A DNA stretch of 64,000 nucleotides from NCBI RefSeq assembly GCF_002937075.1, contig NZ_NHSJ01000100.1, positions 1 through 64,000 on the forward strand, given 5' to 3'. Numbering within the stretch: the stretch's first letter is position 1; each line of letters starts with the position of its first letter. Both the position numbers and the translations under genes were made by a program. Source of the DNA: Rhodoblastus sphagnicola (GTDB taxonomy: Bacteria > Pseudomonadota > Alphaproteobacteria > Rhizobiales > Beijerinckiaceae). Below are positions 40,243-47,653 of the stretch, one piece after another. A model generated the notes under the pieces. The model ran no database searches, was not told where the DNA came from, and worked only from the letters and a program-made list of their open reading frames with translations.

Positions 40243-41001
40243 TCACAGCTTGCCGTTGCGCATGGCCGGCGCGTCGCCGGTCGCGATCAGAGCGCCGTAA
40301 TTTGCGAGGGTCAGCCCACCTGCCGGCTGGTTAGTCGCGGCCCAGTCGCGCGCATTGGCCAAATTGGTGACAATGCGTCGGGCGCGTCCCTGCGTCTTTT
40401 CTCGGATGGCGACGATCAGCGCGTCCTCGATCGGGGTGTCGCCGAGGATCATCTGCGCCAGCGCCCGCGTATCGTCCTCTTCACAGGGCTGAGCCTGGAC
40501 GAATTTCAGGACGCGATTGTGCACGCGCTCGATGCGCACGAGCAGTTGCGGCAGCGCCTCCTCGCCGATCAACAGCACCGGCACTTGCGACTTGTCGGCG
40601 ATCTCGCGGACGATCTCGACATAGCCCTTCGTGACCATCTTGTCGGCTTCGTCGATGATCAGCGGACGGTCGGGTTCGTCGCCGAGCAGCCGCACCACCT
40701 GCTCGACCATATCCGCGACCGAACCGCGCGGATTCACGATTCCCAATTCATAGAGAATGTTGGTGGCCAGCGTTTTCGAGGTCCAGGACGATCCGACCTC
40801 AACATAAATTCCGCGCATCAAATTGCGCACGTAGGCGGCGGCGTAAGTCTTGCCGTAGCCGGAAAATCCTGAAAACACGCCGAAATTCGGCAGGCCCGGC
40901 GACCGGTCCTTAACCAGCATGGCAAGTTCGACGAAGGCGAGAACATTGCTGAGCACGATCAGCGATTGTCCGGTATTGACGTTTTTCGGCCTATCTGCCA
41001 T
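40243..41001 (-). CDS. Transposition protein B (MuB-like AAA+ ATPase)
   Basis: A 252-residue ATPase. Walker A is GFSGYGKT (residues 45-52) and Walker B PLIIDEAD (113-120). An arginine-rich KTQGRARRIVTNLANARDW segment supports the AAA+ fold. MuB binds target DNA, controls target choice and immunity, and delivers targets to MuA. It lies directly after muA on the same strand. Confidence 0.9.
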   Translation of the reverse strand: MADRPKNVNTGQSLIVLSNVLAFVELAMLVKDRSPGLPNFGVFSGFSGYGKTYAAAYVRNLMRGIYVEVGSSWTSKTLATNILYELGIVNPRGSVADMVEQVVRLLGDEPDRPLIIDEADKMVTKGYVEIVREIADKSQVPVLLIGEEALPQLLVRIERVHNRVLKFVQAQPCEEDDTRALAQMILGDTPIEDALIVAIREKTQGRARRIVTNLANARDWAATNQPAGGLTLANYGALIATGDAPAMRNGKL

Positions 41002-41062
41002 TTTCTTCTCCTGTAAGGTCTATTTCGAAATCCGAAGCCTCTGAGGTTCCAGCTCAGGGGCT

Positions 41063-43186
41063 TCATTTTTTCGCGGATTGCTCCGCGAAAGCCTGCACAG
41101 CGACCAGGGCGCGGTACTCCGACCCGGCGCGGTAGCCCGCCAGCCAGCGGGCATCCTCAATGCTCAATGCGATCCCGGATTTTTCCTGTTCCTCCATCTG
41201 TTTGGCGCGCGCGAAGCGCTGGTGGCGGGTCTCGGGCAGCACCGCCAGAACGGGCAGTGGCGCGATCGTGATGCGCTCGATGTTTTGCGCGGGTGACAGT
41301 GCGGCAGGCGCCTGAGCCTGCCCGTCGATCGCGGCGCGCGCCGCTTCGAGCGAAGACGTGGAATAGGTTTCGGTGGGACGCGGCAGCGCAATCAGCTTGC
41401 CCGCCGCCTCGGCCTCGCGGCGGGCGATCTCGGCGGCGAGCGCCGGCTTGTTCTTCTTGAGGTCGCGCAGCTCGCGGCGGATTGGCGCGGTGCGCTCGGC
41501 CAGCAGCGCTGCCTGCGCCGTCTTGGTCTGCGCCAGCAGTTTCGACGGATCGACGCCCGCCATCTCCGGGCACACGCCCTCGCCGAGAAATCGCAGACCA
41601 TCCTCGCTAAAGCAGAAGATGCGGCCGAGGTCGGCGGGGTCCATGCGCACGAACACGCGCGTCCCCGGCAGCACGGCGGGAACCATGTAAACCGAATTAT
41701 CGGTCCTCACGCCCTTCTTGGAAACCGTGCGCACACCGTCGTTGCCGGCGATCGGAGCCATCAGCAAATCGAGCGCATGGACATCGTCGATCTTGCGGAT
41801 GCTACCCTGGTACGAAGCCGCCTTCTGAAACGGCGACATCCGCCCCATGTCATCGCCGCCATGTTTGCGATGCTCGTAGCGCACGCCCGCCCAATGGTCG
41901 CAAGCCGCCTGAAACGCCTTGGCGTCGAGCGACACGTCGAACACTTTGTCGTCGGACATGCCCATGCGCTCAGCGAAGCTCCGGCGCTCTTCGATCACCT
42001 TGCGCTCGCCGACATTGTGGCCGACGAAGCCCGGCAAATCCGACGCGCAATCGTGCTGAAACGTCTTGATGACGCGCTCGACGTGCGCCTTGGCCTTGGG
42101 GTCATAGGCCCTGGCGACATTCACCTCGATCTTGAGCGCATGCTCCATCAGCGCGACGGTGCGCCGCGCCTTGAAATCCGAACCATTGTCGGTCTTGATC
42201 CGCTCGGGAACGCCCCACGCCAGCAGCGCCCGGCGCAGCAGCAGGCACACAGCCTCCGAGCGCGGCGTCTTGGTGACGTAAATGATGGTGCGGCGGGAGA
42301 AACGGTCGATGCAGGCGTAAATCTGATGCCGCCCGGAGGTCAGCATCACGTCGGCCGGCGAGGCGTCGATCAGCCAAAGCTCATTGAGCCGCGAAACCGC
42401 GTTGGAGTTGGCGCCGGAAATCTCATATTTCGATTTGTAGGCATCCGGATTGGTGACGCAGCTGAGCGCGACCTTTTCGACGTCTTTAAGCGCGGTTAAA
42501 GCGCGCGAAACCGTGACCACGGACACGTCAATCTCGGGGAACTGCGCCCGCAAATAATCGTGCGCCGACTGCGCTGAGGAATGCGGCTTGAGCGCGATGT
42601 AACCCAGCAGCCAGCCGCGCACTTCCGGCGCATCCAGCACGCCCTTGCCGCGCCGCCCGACGCCGCGATCGACAGCGAGACGCCCGATCTCTCCGGCCGC
42701 GCGCAGGTCGCGCCAACGCCGAAGCGAACGCGGCGACAACTGCTTCACCGCCGTGCGGACCCAATCATCCACCTCGACCTTGCCGGCATTGTAGTGGGCG
42801 CAGAAAATGGTGTCGGCGGTCTGCCGAGTCATCGCGCCGCCTTTGGCGATCCGGTCGGCGGCGCAAACCAGCGCGAGCCGCGCGTCGCGATGTTCCAACG
42901 CCGCCGCATTCACCTGCTCCGGCTCGAATGCCTCGCCGAGCAGCCGGTCCTCCTCCGCCACCACCACGCGCCCGGTCGCCTTGGCGACATAGGCCGCGAG
43001 CACGGCCGGCGGCAGCAGGTCCACATGATATTCCACACCTCCGCCGCGCTTCTGGCGGTCCCGGCTCAACCCCGAACGCTCCGCCCAAGCCTCGCGCGCA
43101 GCCAGATCGTCCCATCCCTGACGGGTGGAAGGGAAGCCGGGCAGCGCCAGCACCGCAAGTTCGGATGTGGTCAGCCAGGATTTCAT
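41063..43186 (-). CDS. Transposase A (MuA-like DDE transposase)
   Basis: A 707-residue DDE transposase from ATG 43186 (MKSWLTTSEL). The start has an HTH (TTSELAVLALPGFPSTRQGW) like Mu A domain I. Catalytic residues are D274 (WLIDAS), D333 (IKTDNGSD) and E370 (AHVERVIK), close to D269/D336/E392 of MuA. A mu-transposase C-terminal domain follows (SVYMVPAVLPGTRVFVRMDP). It cuts and joins the phage ends at the repeats near 4040 and 46699. The enzyme and its binding sites are on one element. Confidence 0.93.
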   Translation of the reverse strand: MKSWLTTSELAVLALPGFPSTRQGWDDLAAREAWAERSGLSRDRQKRGGGVEYHVDLLPPAVLAAYVAKATGRVVVAEEDRLLGEAFEPEQVNAAALEHRDARLALVCAADRIAKGGAMTRQTADTIFCAHYNAGKVEVDDWVRTAVKQLSPRSLRRWRDLRAAGEIGRLAVDRGVGRRGKGVLDAPEVRGWLLGYIALKPHSSAQSAHDYLRAQFPEIDVSVVTVSRALTALKDVEKVALSCVTNPDAYKSKYEISGANSNAVSRLNELWLIDASPADVMLTSGRHQIYACIDRFSRRTIIYVTKTPRSEAVCLLLRRALLAWGVPERIKTDNGSDFKARRTVALMEHALKIEVNVARAYDPKAKAHVERVIKTFQHDCASDLPGFVGHNVGERKVIEERRSFAERMGMSDDKVFDVSLDAKAFQAACDHWAGVRYEHRKHGGDDMGRMSPFQKAASYQGSIRKIDDVHALDLLMAPIAGNDGVRTVSKKGVRTDNSVYMVPAVLPGTRVFVRMDPADLGRIFCFSEDGLRFLGEGVCPEMAGVDPSKLLAQTKTAQAALLAERTAPIRRELRDLKKNKPALAAEIARREAEAAGKLIALPRPTETYSTSSLEAARAAIDGQAQAPAALSPAQNIERITIAPLPVLAVLPETRHQRFARAKQMEEQEKSGIALSIEDARWLAGYRAGSEYRALVAVQAFAEQSAKK

Positions 43187-43190
43187 GGGA

Positions 43191-43319
43191 TCAGCGAGAC
43201 CGGGGAGAGCGGGAGCGCGCGCGCCGCTCAAGCATGAGCGCGCCAAAAATCACGGCCGCCGCCACTGCCCAGGGCGCGAGACAGAACACGAGCAGGAGAA
43301 AGCGGTCGGGGGAGATCAT
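43191..43319 (-). CDS. Small single-pass membrane protein (42 aa)
   Basis: ATG 43319 overlaps the previous stop (ATGA). Hydrophobic helix (FLLLVFCLAPWAVAAAVIFG) with a basic tail rich in Arg/Ser. The position, 4 nt before muA, shows it is part of the early operon. Function unknown. Confidence 0.5.
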   Translation of the reverse strand: MISPDRFLLLVFCLAPWAVAAAVIFGALMLERRARSRSPRSR

Positions 43320-43657
43320 TTCGCGGCGATCTCCGGGGAATTGAGATCAGCCACCGCCGCCATGATTGAGAAAAAGCGGTCGATCGGCGGCAATGTGCGG
43401 CCGGTGGAATAGTCCTTGAGTGTCCCGCCTGGAATCCCCGTCCTCTGGGCAATTTGCTGACGCGGTTCGGCCTCGCCGAGAACCTCGCGCAAGAACTCGG
43501 CGGCGTCGACGCTGAGCGAAGCCAAGATTTTCGCCTGATGGACAATGCCGACCTGCTCATCCTGCCTGACCAGATCACGTAGGCGCGCAAGCTCCGCCTC
43601 AATTTTGCCGATGGAGGCATAGATCGCGAGGCGGCCATCGTCGGAAGGGGAGCTCAT
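43316..43657 (-). CDS. HTH regulator sharing a motif with the repressor
   Basis: A 113-residue protein. Residues 80-95 (LKDYSTGRTLPPIDRF) are nearly identical to two repeats in the phage repressor (LKDYFTGRTTPPIDRF and LVDYQTGRTSPTVDRF). An N-terminal coiled coil (IYASIGKIEAELARLRDLV) could mediate dimers. It may modulate the same operators. Overlaps the ParB-like and small membrane genes. Confidence 0.65.
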   Translation of the reverse strand: MSSPSDDGRLAIYASIGKIEAELARLRDLVRQDEQVGIVHQAKILASLSVDAAEFLREVLGEAEPRQQIAQRTGIPGGTLKDYSTGRTLPPIDRFFSIMAAVADLNSPEIAAK

Positions 43658-44499
43658 TTCTTCGCTCCCCTGGTCGCCGCGTAGGAGAGTCCTGCGAATT
43701 CTAGAAACTGCGAGCGTGTGATCTTGTCGGCCCGGTCCCAGGCGCCGACCAGTTCGGCATAAATCCGCTTTTGAGGCGGCTCGATCGGCGGCGGCTCAGC
43801 CAGACCCACAGCAACCAGCGCCGGCGCGATGGCCTTGGCCCGCCCGTCGCGGATCGCAGCCGCGATCTGGCGCTGTTCATCGGCGGGCCGCTTCGCTAGC
43901 GCCAGCAATTCCCGCTGATTGTCTTCAATTGCCGAACCACGCAGGTCACGGACGGCCTGTTCGTCCAACTTTGAGATTTCGAGCAGATACTGGATGGCCC
44001 GCTCGGAGACATCGAGCTTACGGGCAATGTTCTTGGAAAACCGTTCGCCGAAGGTTCGCAAACTTTGCGATTTTTGAACCGCATGTGAATTCCGCGACTT
44101 ACCATTTATCTTGTCGGGATAGATGCGGTCATAGACGCCCTGGCGGGCGGCGACGAACATGGCGAGATCGAGCTGCTTCAGCTCGCCGCGCATCAGATTT
44201 TCGTCAATCTCGGCAAGCTGCGCCTGATCGTCATCCATATCTCGGATGATGACGTGGCCGTTTTCACCGACCTCAAGCCGTTCGATTTTCAACAGCCTAA
44301 AACATTCCAGGCGATGTAGACCGAAGATCAGCCCATATTCGAAACCGTCGCACAGCTTCGGTCGCACAAGAATCGGAGAGCGCGGCTTGCCAGCATTGTC
44401 CCGGATTGACGGGGCGATGAATTCGACCACGTCCGGGTCAAAATCGCGCAGTCGATTGCGCGTATCAATGCTGGTGATATCAATGAAAGGAGGAGCCAT
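43654..44499 (-). CDS. ParB-like N-terminal domain protein
   Basis: A 281-residue protein from ATG 44499 (overlapping the ner stop). The ParB/Srx-like domain shows RPKLCDGFEYGLIFGLHRLE (G-x-H-R-x motif) and LAEIDENLMRGELKQLDLAM. After that is a KorB/ParB-like HTH region (SKNIARKLDVSERAIQYLLE). It may bind DNA at operator-like sites; it lacks a typical partition partner (no ParA seen). Confidence 0.7.
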   Translation of the reverse strand: MAPPFIDITSIDTRNRLRDFDPDVVEFIAPSIRDNAGKPRSPILVRPKLCDGFEYGLIFGLHRLECFRLLKIERLEVGENGHVIIRDMDDDQAQLAEIDENLMRGELKQLDLAMFVAARQGVYDRIYPDKINGKSRNSHAVQKSQSLRTFGERFSKNIARKLDVSERAIQYLLEISKLDEQAVRDLRGSAIEDNQRELLALAKRPADEQRQIAAAIRDGRAKAIAPALVAVGLAEPPPIEPPQKRIYAELVGAWDRADKITRSQFLEFAGLSYAATRGAKK

Positions 44500-44780
44500 C
44501 AGGACGCCTTTTTGCGGGACAACAGCGCATTTTCGGGTGTAGCTTCGGCCAGCGGCGCCGGGTAAAAGCTCGGCCAAAGTTCGTGAAGCGGTACGCCGAT
44601 GAATTTGGAAATCGCGACGTTCGCACGCGGATGGCGCTTACCCAGCGCCCAATGCATGCTTTTCGGCGCTAGGCCGATGTTGCGACCCATCTCCGAGAGG
44701 GTCGAACCACGTTTTCGCACCGCAGCGATGATGTCGGCGCGATGCCAGCCGGAGGGAACATGTGAGGAAGCGGTCATCAC
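44499..44780 (-). CDS. ner: Ner-like transcription regulator
   Basis: A 93-residue protein with the Ner/Nlp pattern: WHRADIIAAVRKRGSTLSEM, GRNIGLAPKSMHWALGKRHP, then ANVAISKFIGVPLHELWPSF. Ner of Mu shuts down early transcription and repressor expression. It is divergent from the repressor gene across a 77-bp region with repeated ATCACC/GGTGAT half-sites. Confidence 0.88.
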   Translation of the reverse strand: MMTASSHVPSGWHRADIIAAVRKRGSTLSEMGRNIGLAPKSMHWALGKRHPRANVAISKFIGVPLHELWPSFYPAPLAEATPENALLSRKKAS

Positions 44781-44866
44781 CTAAATATCACCCACAAATC
44801 AGTTATGGGTGATTATTCGCAAGCGAACGAGATAACGTCAAGCGGAAACCATCACCCATGGGTGAT
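44776..44866. promoter_or_regulatory. Operator cluster between Ner-like gene and repressor
   Basis: Half-sites are ATCACCT (44776-44782), ATCACCCA (44787-44794) and TGGGTGAT (44806-44813). A perfect 16-bp palindrome ATCACCCATGGGTGAT lies at 44851-44866 and spans the repressor ATG (44858). They are the obvious candidates for repressor and/or Ner binding. A palindrome at the start codon would allow autorepression. Confidence 0.75.
44812..44841 (-). promoter_or_regulatory. Candidate early promoter (Pe)
   Basis: On the minus strand: TTGACG (44841-44836), 18-nt spacer, AATAAT (44817-44812), reading towards ner and muA. The -10 overlaps the TGGGTGAT half-site (44806-44813), so repressor binding there would block it. 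Confidence 0.5.
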
Positions 44867-45898
44867 TTATTGAAAAACGAGCATGATGATAACGTCGCGC
44901 GGTTCGGCGCGCGCGCGCTCGACCTGCTGCGCGGAGCGTTGCAGGGAACAGCCCAACGCAAGGGCATCGCGCAAAAGACTGGAATTTCCGAGAATACGCT
45001 CAAGGACTATTTCACCGGCCGCACGACTCCGCCGATAGACCGTTTTTTCGCGATCTTACTCGCCGCAGGTCTTAGCCCGGCTGACGCTATGCGCTTCGAG
45101 GGCGGAGCGCCGGATGAATCCTCCGACATTCTGTCCCTCTCAGCAAAGCAAGTAGATTACACTGCGTGCCAGTTGAGCGCGTTATTCCTTGAAAAGCTTC
45201 AGGGTTATCTCTATATCCCAACAAAACGACGTATAATCAGTACTTTAACAAAAATACCTGAAAAAACGTTGGTGGATTACCAGACCGGTCGTACATCTCC
45301 CACGGTCGATCGGTTCTTGTTGATAGCCGCCGCTTGCGACACCGTGCCGTCGGTTTTCTTTGGCGACGCTGAAATTGTGGCGCAGCCGCCTGGAATTTCA
45401 TCCAATTTTGCCGCGCCGACATCGGCTCTCCCCGCCCCACCGATCGAGATCGTCCACATCCCGCACCTCGACGTTTCCGCCGCTGCGGGCGAAGGCAAAT
45501 TCGTCGATGTCGTCCAGGTCGAGAGCGTCATCCCTTTCCCTTATGTCTTCCTGGAAAAGCTGCTCGGCGACGATGCGGCCAGGGCGAGGCTCGAAACCCT
45601 GCGTGCGCGCGGCTCCTCGATGAAGCCGACGATCGACGATGGTGCACTGCTGATGATAGACCGCGCCCAATCGATCCTGCCTTCGGCACACTCCAAGCGC
45701 AGCAAGAGCCCGCTCGACGTTTACGTGTTCCTTCAAAAGGGAGACGTGCGACTGAAGCGCCTGCAAAGGATCGATAATGACTGGATCTCCATCCACAGCG
45801 ACAATGCTGTCGAATACCAGCCTGAAGTATTCAACCTGAAGCGCGACGGCTCCTTTAAAATTATCGGCAAAGTTGTTTGGTGGGATAATCGGCTATGA
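44858..45898 (+). CDS. LexA-like phage repressor (S24) with duplicated DNA-binding domain
   Basis: A 346-residue repressor, reading away from the lytic genes. Two similar HTH domains: residues ~20-63 (ending LKDYFTGRTTPPIDRF) and ~105-153 (ending LVDYQTGRTSPTVDRF). The C-terminal S24 peptidase domain shows a cleavage-type Ala210-Gly211 (SAAAGEG), candidate catalytic Ser254 (RGSSMKP) and Lys300 (VRLKRLQ). It would keep the phage silent and self-cleave on RecA activation, linking induction to SOS. It overlaps the downstream gene (ATGA). Confidence 0.85.
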   Translation: MGDLLKNEHDDNVARFGARALDLLRGALQGTAQRKGIAQKTGISENTLKDYFTGRTTPPIDRFFAILLAAGLSPADAMRFEGGAPDESSDILSLSAKQVDYTACQLSALFLEKLQGYLYIPTKRRIISTLTKIPEKTLVDYQTGRTSPTVDRFLLIAAACDTVPSVFFGDAEIVAQPPGISSNFAAPTSALPAPPIEIVHIPHLDVSAAAGEGKFVDVVQVESVIPFPYVFLEKLLGDDAARARLETLRARGSSMKPTIDDGALLMIDRAQSILPSAHSKRSKSPLDVYVFLQKGDVRLKRLQRIDNDWISIHSDNAVEYQPEVFNLKRDGSFKIIGKVVWWDNRL

Positions 45899-46368
45899 AG
45901 CATGCTCTCTTTGCATTCGTGATGTTGCTTTCATCTTCTTGTTTTGCGGCGCCTACGTTTAAGGCTGACGAATTCGCAACGGCTTTCAACGAAGCCGCGA
46001 GAAAGCTTAAAATCGATACCCGCTTTGCTCTCCAGCAGTGCGCCAAGGATGATCGAGACACTTGCACCTATCAGGCCAGTGAACATGTCGCCGCGTTAAT
46101 CGTCAAAAGGGCGTCCGGCCTGACCGGCGTCGTTATCTGGGATGGCGACTCGAAGTCGATGGCCGACTGGCTCCTATCGATCTCCGTCGCGATGGAGATT
46201 TTTTCGCCCAGCGTCGATAAAGATCAGCGCGGCGTCGCCTTAAGAACGATCATGTCCGGCTTTAAAGGTAAGGACAAGAAGGGGGAGGCGATGCTCGATG
46301 GCGAGAAATATGCGCTCCAGGTGGTGCAAGGGATGGGTCTCTGGTTTTCAATTGATCCGGCCGAATGA
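45895..46368 (+). CDS. Exported protein of the repressor operon
   Basis: A 157-residue protein with a signal peptide (MKHALFAFVMLLSSSCFA, cleaved after SCFAA). The mature part has two Cys residues (ALQQCAKDDRDTCTYQ), which could form a disulfide. It overlaps the repressor stop (ATGA), so it is co-expressed in the lysogen. It may be a lysogenic-conversion or exclusion factor; no family was recognised. Confidence 0.55.
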   Translation: MKHALFAFVMLLSSSCFAAPTFKADEFATAFNEAARKLKIDTRFALQQCAKDDRDTCTYQASEHVAALIVKRASGLTGVVIWDGDSKSMADWLLSISVAMEIFSPSVDKDQRGVALRTIMSGFKGKDKKGEAMLDGEKYALQVVQGMGLWFSIDPAE

Positions 46369-46674
46369 CCACACCGGGAACACCTTCGAGGCCCGTAAAA
46401 TTTGCATGTTGGCCCAAAACGCCAAGTCGCGCCCAATGCACTGCACTCTCCCGAATTCCGGGCAAGTCCGCCAAATCGCGGCACGCCTCGCCGCGCGCCT
46501 GACCATTTGCACCTTCCAGCCGGACTCGCCCGGAATTCGATGCCGCCGCGTCGATTCTTGGCCATTTGATCTGACACACGCCTTCGACGTAAGCTCGCCT
46601 CGCCGCCGCCCTCTGACGCCCGGTTTCCTAGGCCCTCGGCGCGCTCAATCCCACCCAATGCCGGCTAATCCCGC
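46369..46674. other. Prophage left-end region with site L2
   Basis: No coding sequence is evident in this stretch. TGGCCATTTGATCTGACACA (46559-46578) is L2, inverted relative to the plus strand and 116 bp from the terminal site L1 by its TGGCCA edge. A weaker TGACCATTTG (46500-46509) may be a half-site L3. The L1-L2 spacing is close to that in Mu (about 105). Confidence 0.7.
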
Positions 46675-46699
46675 TGGCCATATGATTTGATGCATTACA
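46675..46699 (-). other. Prophage left terminus, site L1
   Basis: Minus-strand TGTAA then TGCATCAAATCATATGGCCA, 25 bp, ends at 46699. Compared with the right end, both read TGTA..GC..CAAATCA.ATGGCCA. The next five bases (46700-46704) repeat 4035-4039. Confidence 0.9.
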
Positions 46700-46704
46700 G
46701 CCGG
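46700..46704. repeat. 5-bp target-site duplication (GCCGG), copy 2
   Basis: Identical to 4035-4039. Completes the flank of the prophage and also begins the second part of the disrupted terminator. Confidence 0.9.
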
Positions 46705-46717
46705 GCGGGGCTTTTTT
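46700..46717 (+). terminator. 3' half of the split terminator
   Basis: GCCGGGCGGGGC (46700-46711) with T6 at 46712-46717 pairs with 4019-4030 when the prophage is removed in silico. The junction site of the prophage is inside this arm. Confidence 0.75.
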
Positions 46718-46776
46718 GCGTTTCGGGCGCGTGTCGCATGCTCTCTTGACTCTTTCGGCGTTTCGGGATTTGATAA

Positions 46777-46791
46777 GAACATAGCAAGAAC
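46777..46791 (+). promoter_or_regulatory. LexA box of the imuA operon (GAAC-N7-GAAC)
   Basis: GAACATAGCAAGAAC, the alphaproteobacterial SOS box (GTTC-N7-GTTC on the other strand), ends 40 bp before ATG 46832. A TTGACT (46746-46751) and an AT-rich -10 (46769-46775) lie just upstream. The whole site remains outside the prophage. Confidence 0.85.
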
Positions 46792-46831
46792 AATCTCGTG
46801 CAAACGCCATGCATGTCATGCAGAGGGGCGA

Positions 46832-47653
46832 ATGATGTCTCGCGTCAAAACCTTGGCTGGCTTGCGGTTGGTTCTCGCCCGGATCGCGATCCGGCATGGC
46901 CTTGGCGCGCCGGATCGCGAGCAGGCTTTCGCTCTTGGCGCGAGCGAGGTGGATCATGTCCTGGGCGGCGGATTGAACCGCGCCGCCTTGCACGAAATTC
47001 ATGCGCCTTGGGCCGATTGGTCGGCCGCCGCCGGCTTCTGCCTGGCTTTGGCCCGGCGCGCCGCGCCGGAGCGGCCTTTGCTTTGGGCGCGGCCGGATTT
47101 TCTCGATGACGAGGCTGGGCGACTGAATGGCGTCGGTCTGGCGGAGTTTGGCGTCGATCCCGCGCTCTTGTCGCTGGTGCGGGGGCGCGATGCGCAAGCC
47201 GTCTTGCGCGCCGGGATGGAGGCGGCGCGCTGCAAGAGCCTCGGCGCCGCCTTGATCGAAATTGTCGGGACGCCGCATGTGTTAAAAAATCTCACCGCCA
47301 CCTTGCGTCTGGCGCGGGCGGCGGAAAAATCCGGCGTCACCTTGTTCCTGCTGCGCGTCGGTCTCGAAGACGCGCAAACCGGCCCCCCGCCCAGCGCCGC
47401 CGCCTCTCGTTGGCAGGCGCGCGCCTGTCTGTCGCGCGCCCTGTCCGCCAATGCGCCGGGCGCGCCCGGTTTTGAGATCACCTTGCTGCGCCATCGTGGG
47501 CTAACGGCGGAACGTTCGTGGCGTTTGGAGTGGTTGCGTGACCAAGGCCTGTTTCACCAGATCCCAGAGCCGGACGATGCGGCTTTACCTCGCTCTCTTC
47601 CTGCCCTTCCTGCCGACGGAGCGGTTGCGCCTTTGCGGCGGCGCGCCGGATGA
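46832..47653 (+). CDS. imuA: ImuA, RecA-like accessory factor of translesion synthesis
   Basis: A 273-residue protein similar to ImuA/SulA-like proteins of alphaproteobacteria. It resembles a RecA fold without a good Walker A (FALGASEVDHVLGGGLNRAALHEI, CKSLGAALIEIVGTPHVLKN). It works with ImuB and DnaE2 in SOS-induced mutagenesis. A GAGGGG precedes the start; ATG 46835 is equally possible. A LexA box is 40 bp upstream. The 3' end overlaps imuB. Confidence 0.85.
   Translation: MMSRVKTLAGLRLVLARIAIRHGLGAPDREQAFALGASEVDHVLGGGLNRAALHEIHAPWADWSAAAGFCLALARRAAPERPLLWARPDFLDDEAGRLNGVGLAEFGVDPALLSLVRGRDAQAVLRAGMEAARCKSLGAALIEIVGTPHVLKNLTATLRLARAAEKSGVTLFLLRVGLEDAQTGPPPSAAASRWQARACLSRALSANAPGAPGFEITLLRHRGLTAERSWRLEWLRDQGLFHQIPEPDDAALPRSLPALPADGAVAPLRRRAG

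Larger units (their letters stand above)
4040..46699 (-). mobile_element. Complete Mu-like transposable prophage (42,660 bp, inserted in reverse)
   Basis: Both termini start 5'-TGTA on their own strand (plus strand at 4040; minus strand at 46699). Both ends carry copies of a ~20-bp repeat near consensus TGCRTCARATCATWTGGCCA, and a perfect 5-bp direct repeat GCCGG flanks the element (4035-4039 and 46700-46704). This is what MuA-type replicative transposition leaves. All functional modules are present: repressor, Ner, MuA, MuB, GemA, Mor/C, lysis, Mu-type head, P2-type tail and end-proximal methyltransferase. No gene inside is visibly broken, so it may be inducible. The phage left end is at the higher coordinate. 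Confidence 0.93.

Noticed and set aside
46718-46767. Direct repeat GCGTTTCGGG (46718-46727 and 46758-46767) as an attachment site of the older element
   Set aside because: Only 10 bp, no matching copy in the first 4 kb and close to the imuA promoter; may be chance or part of promoter control.
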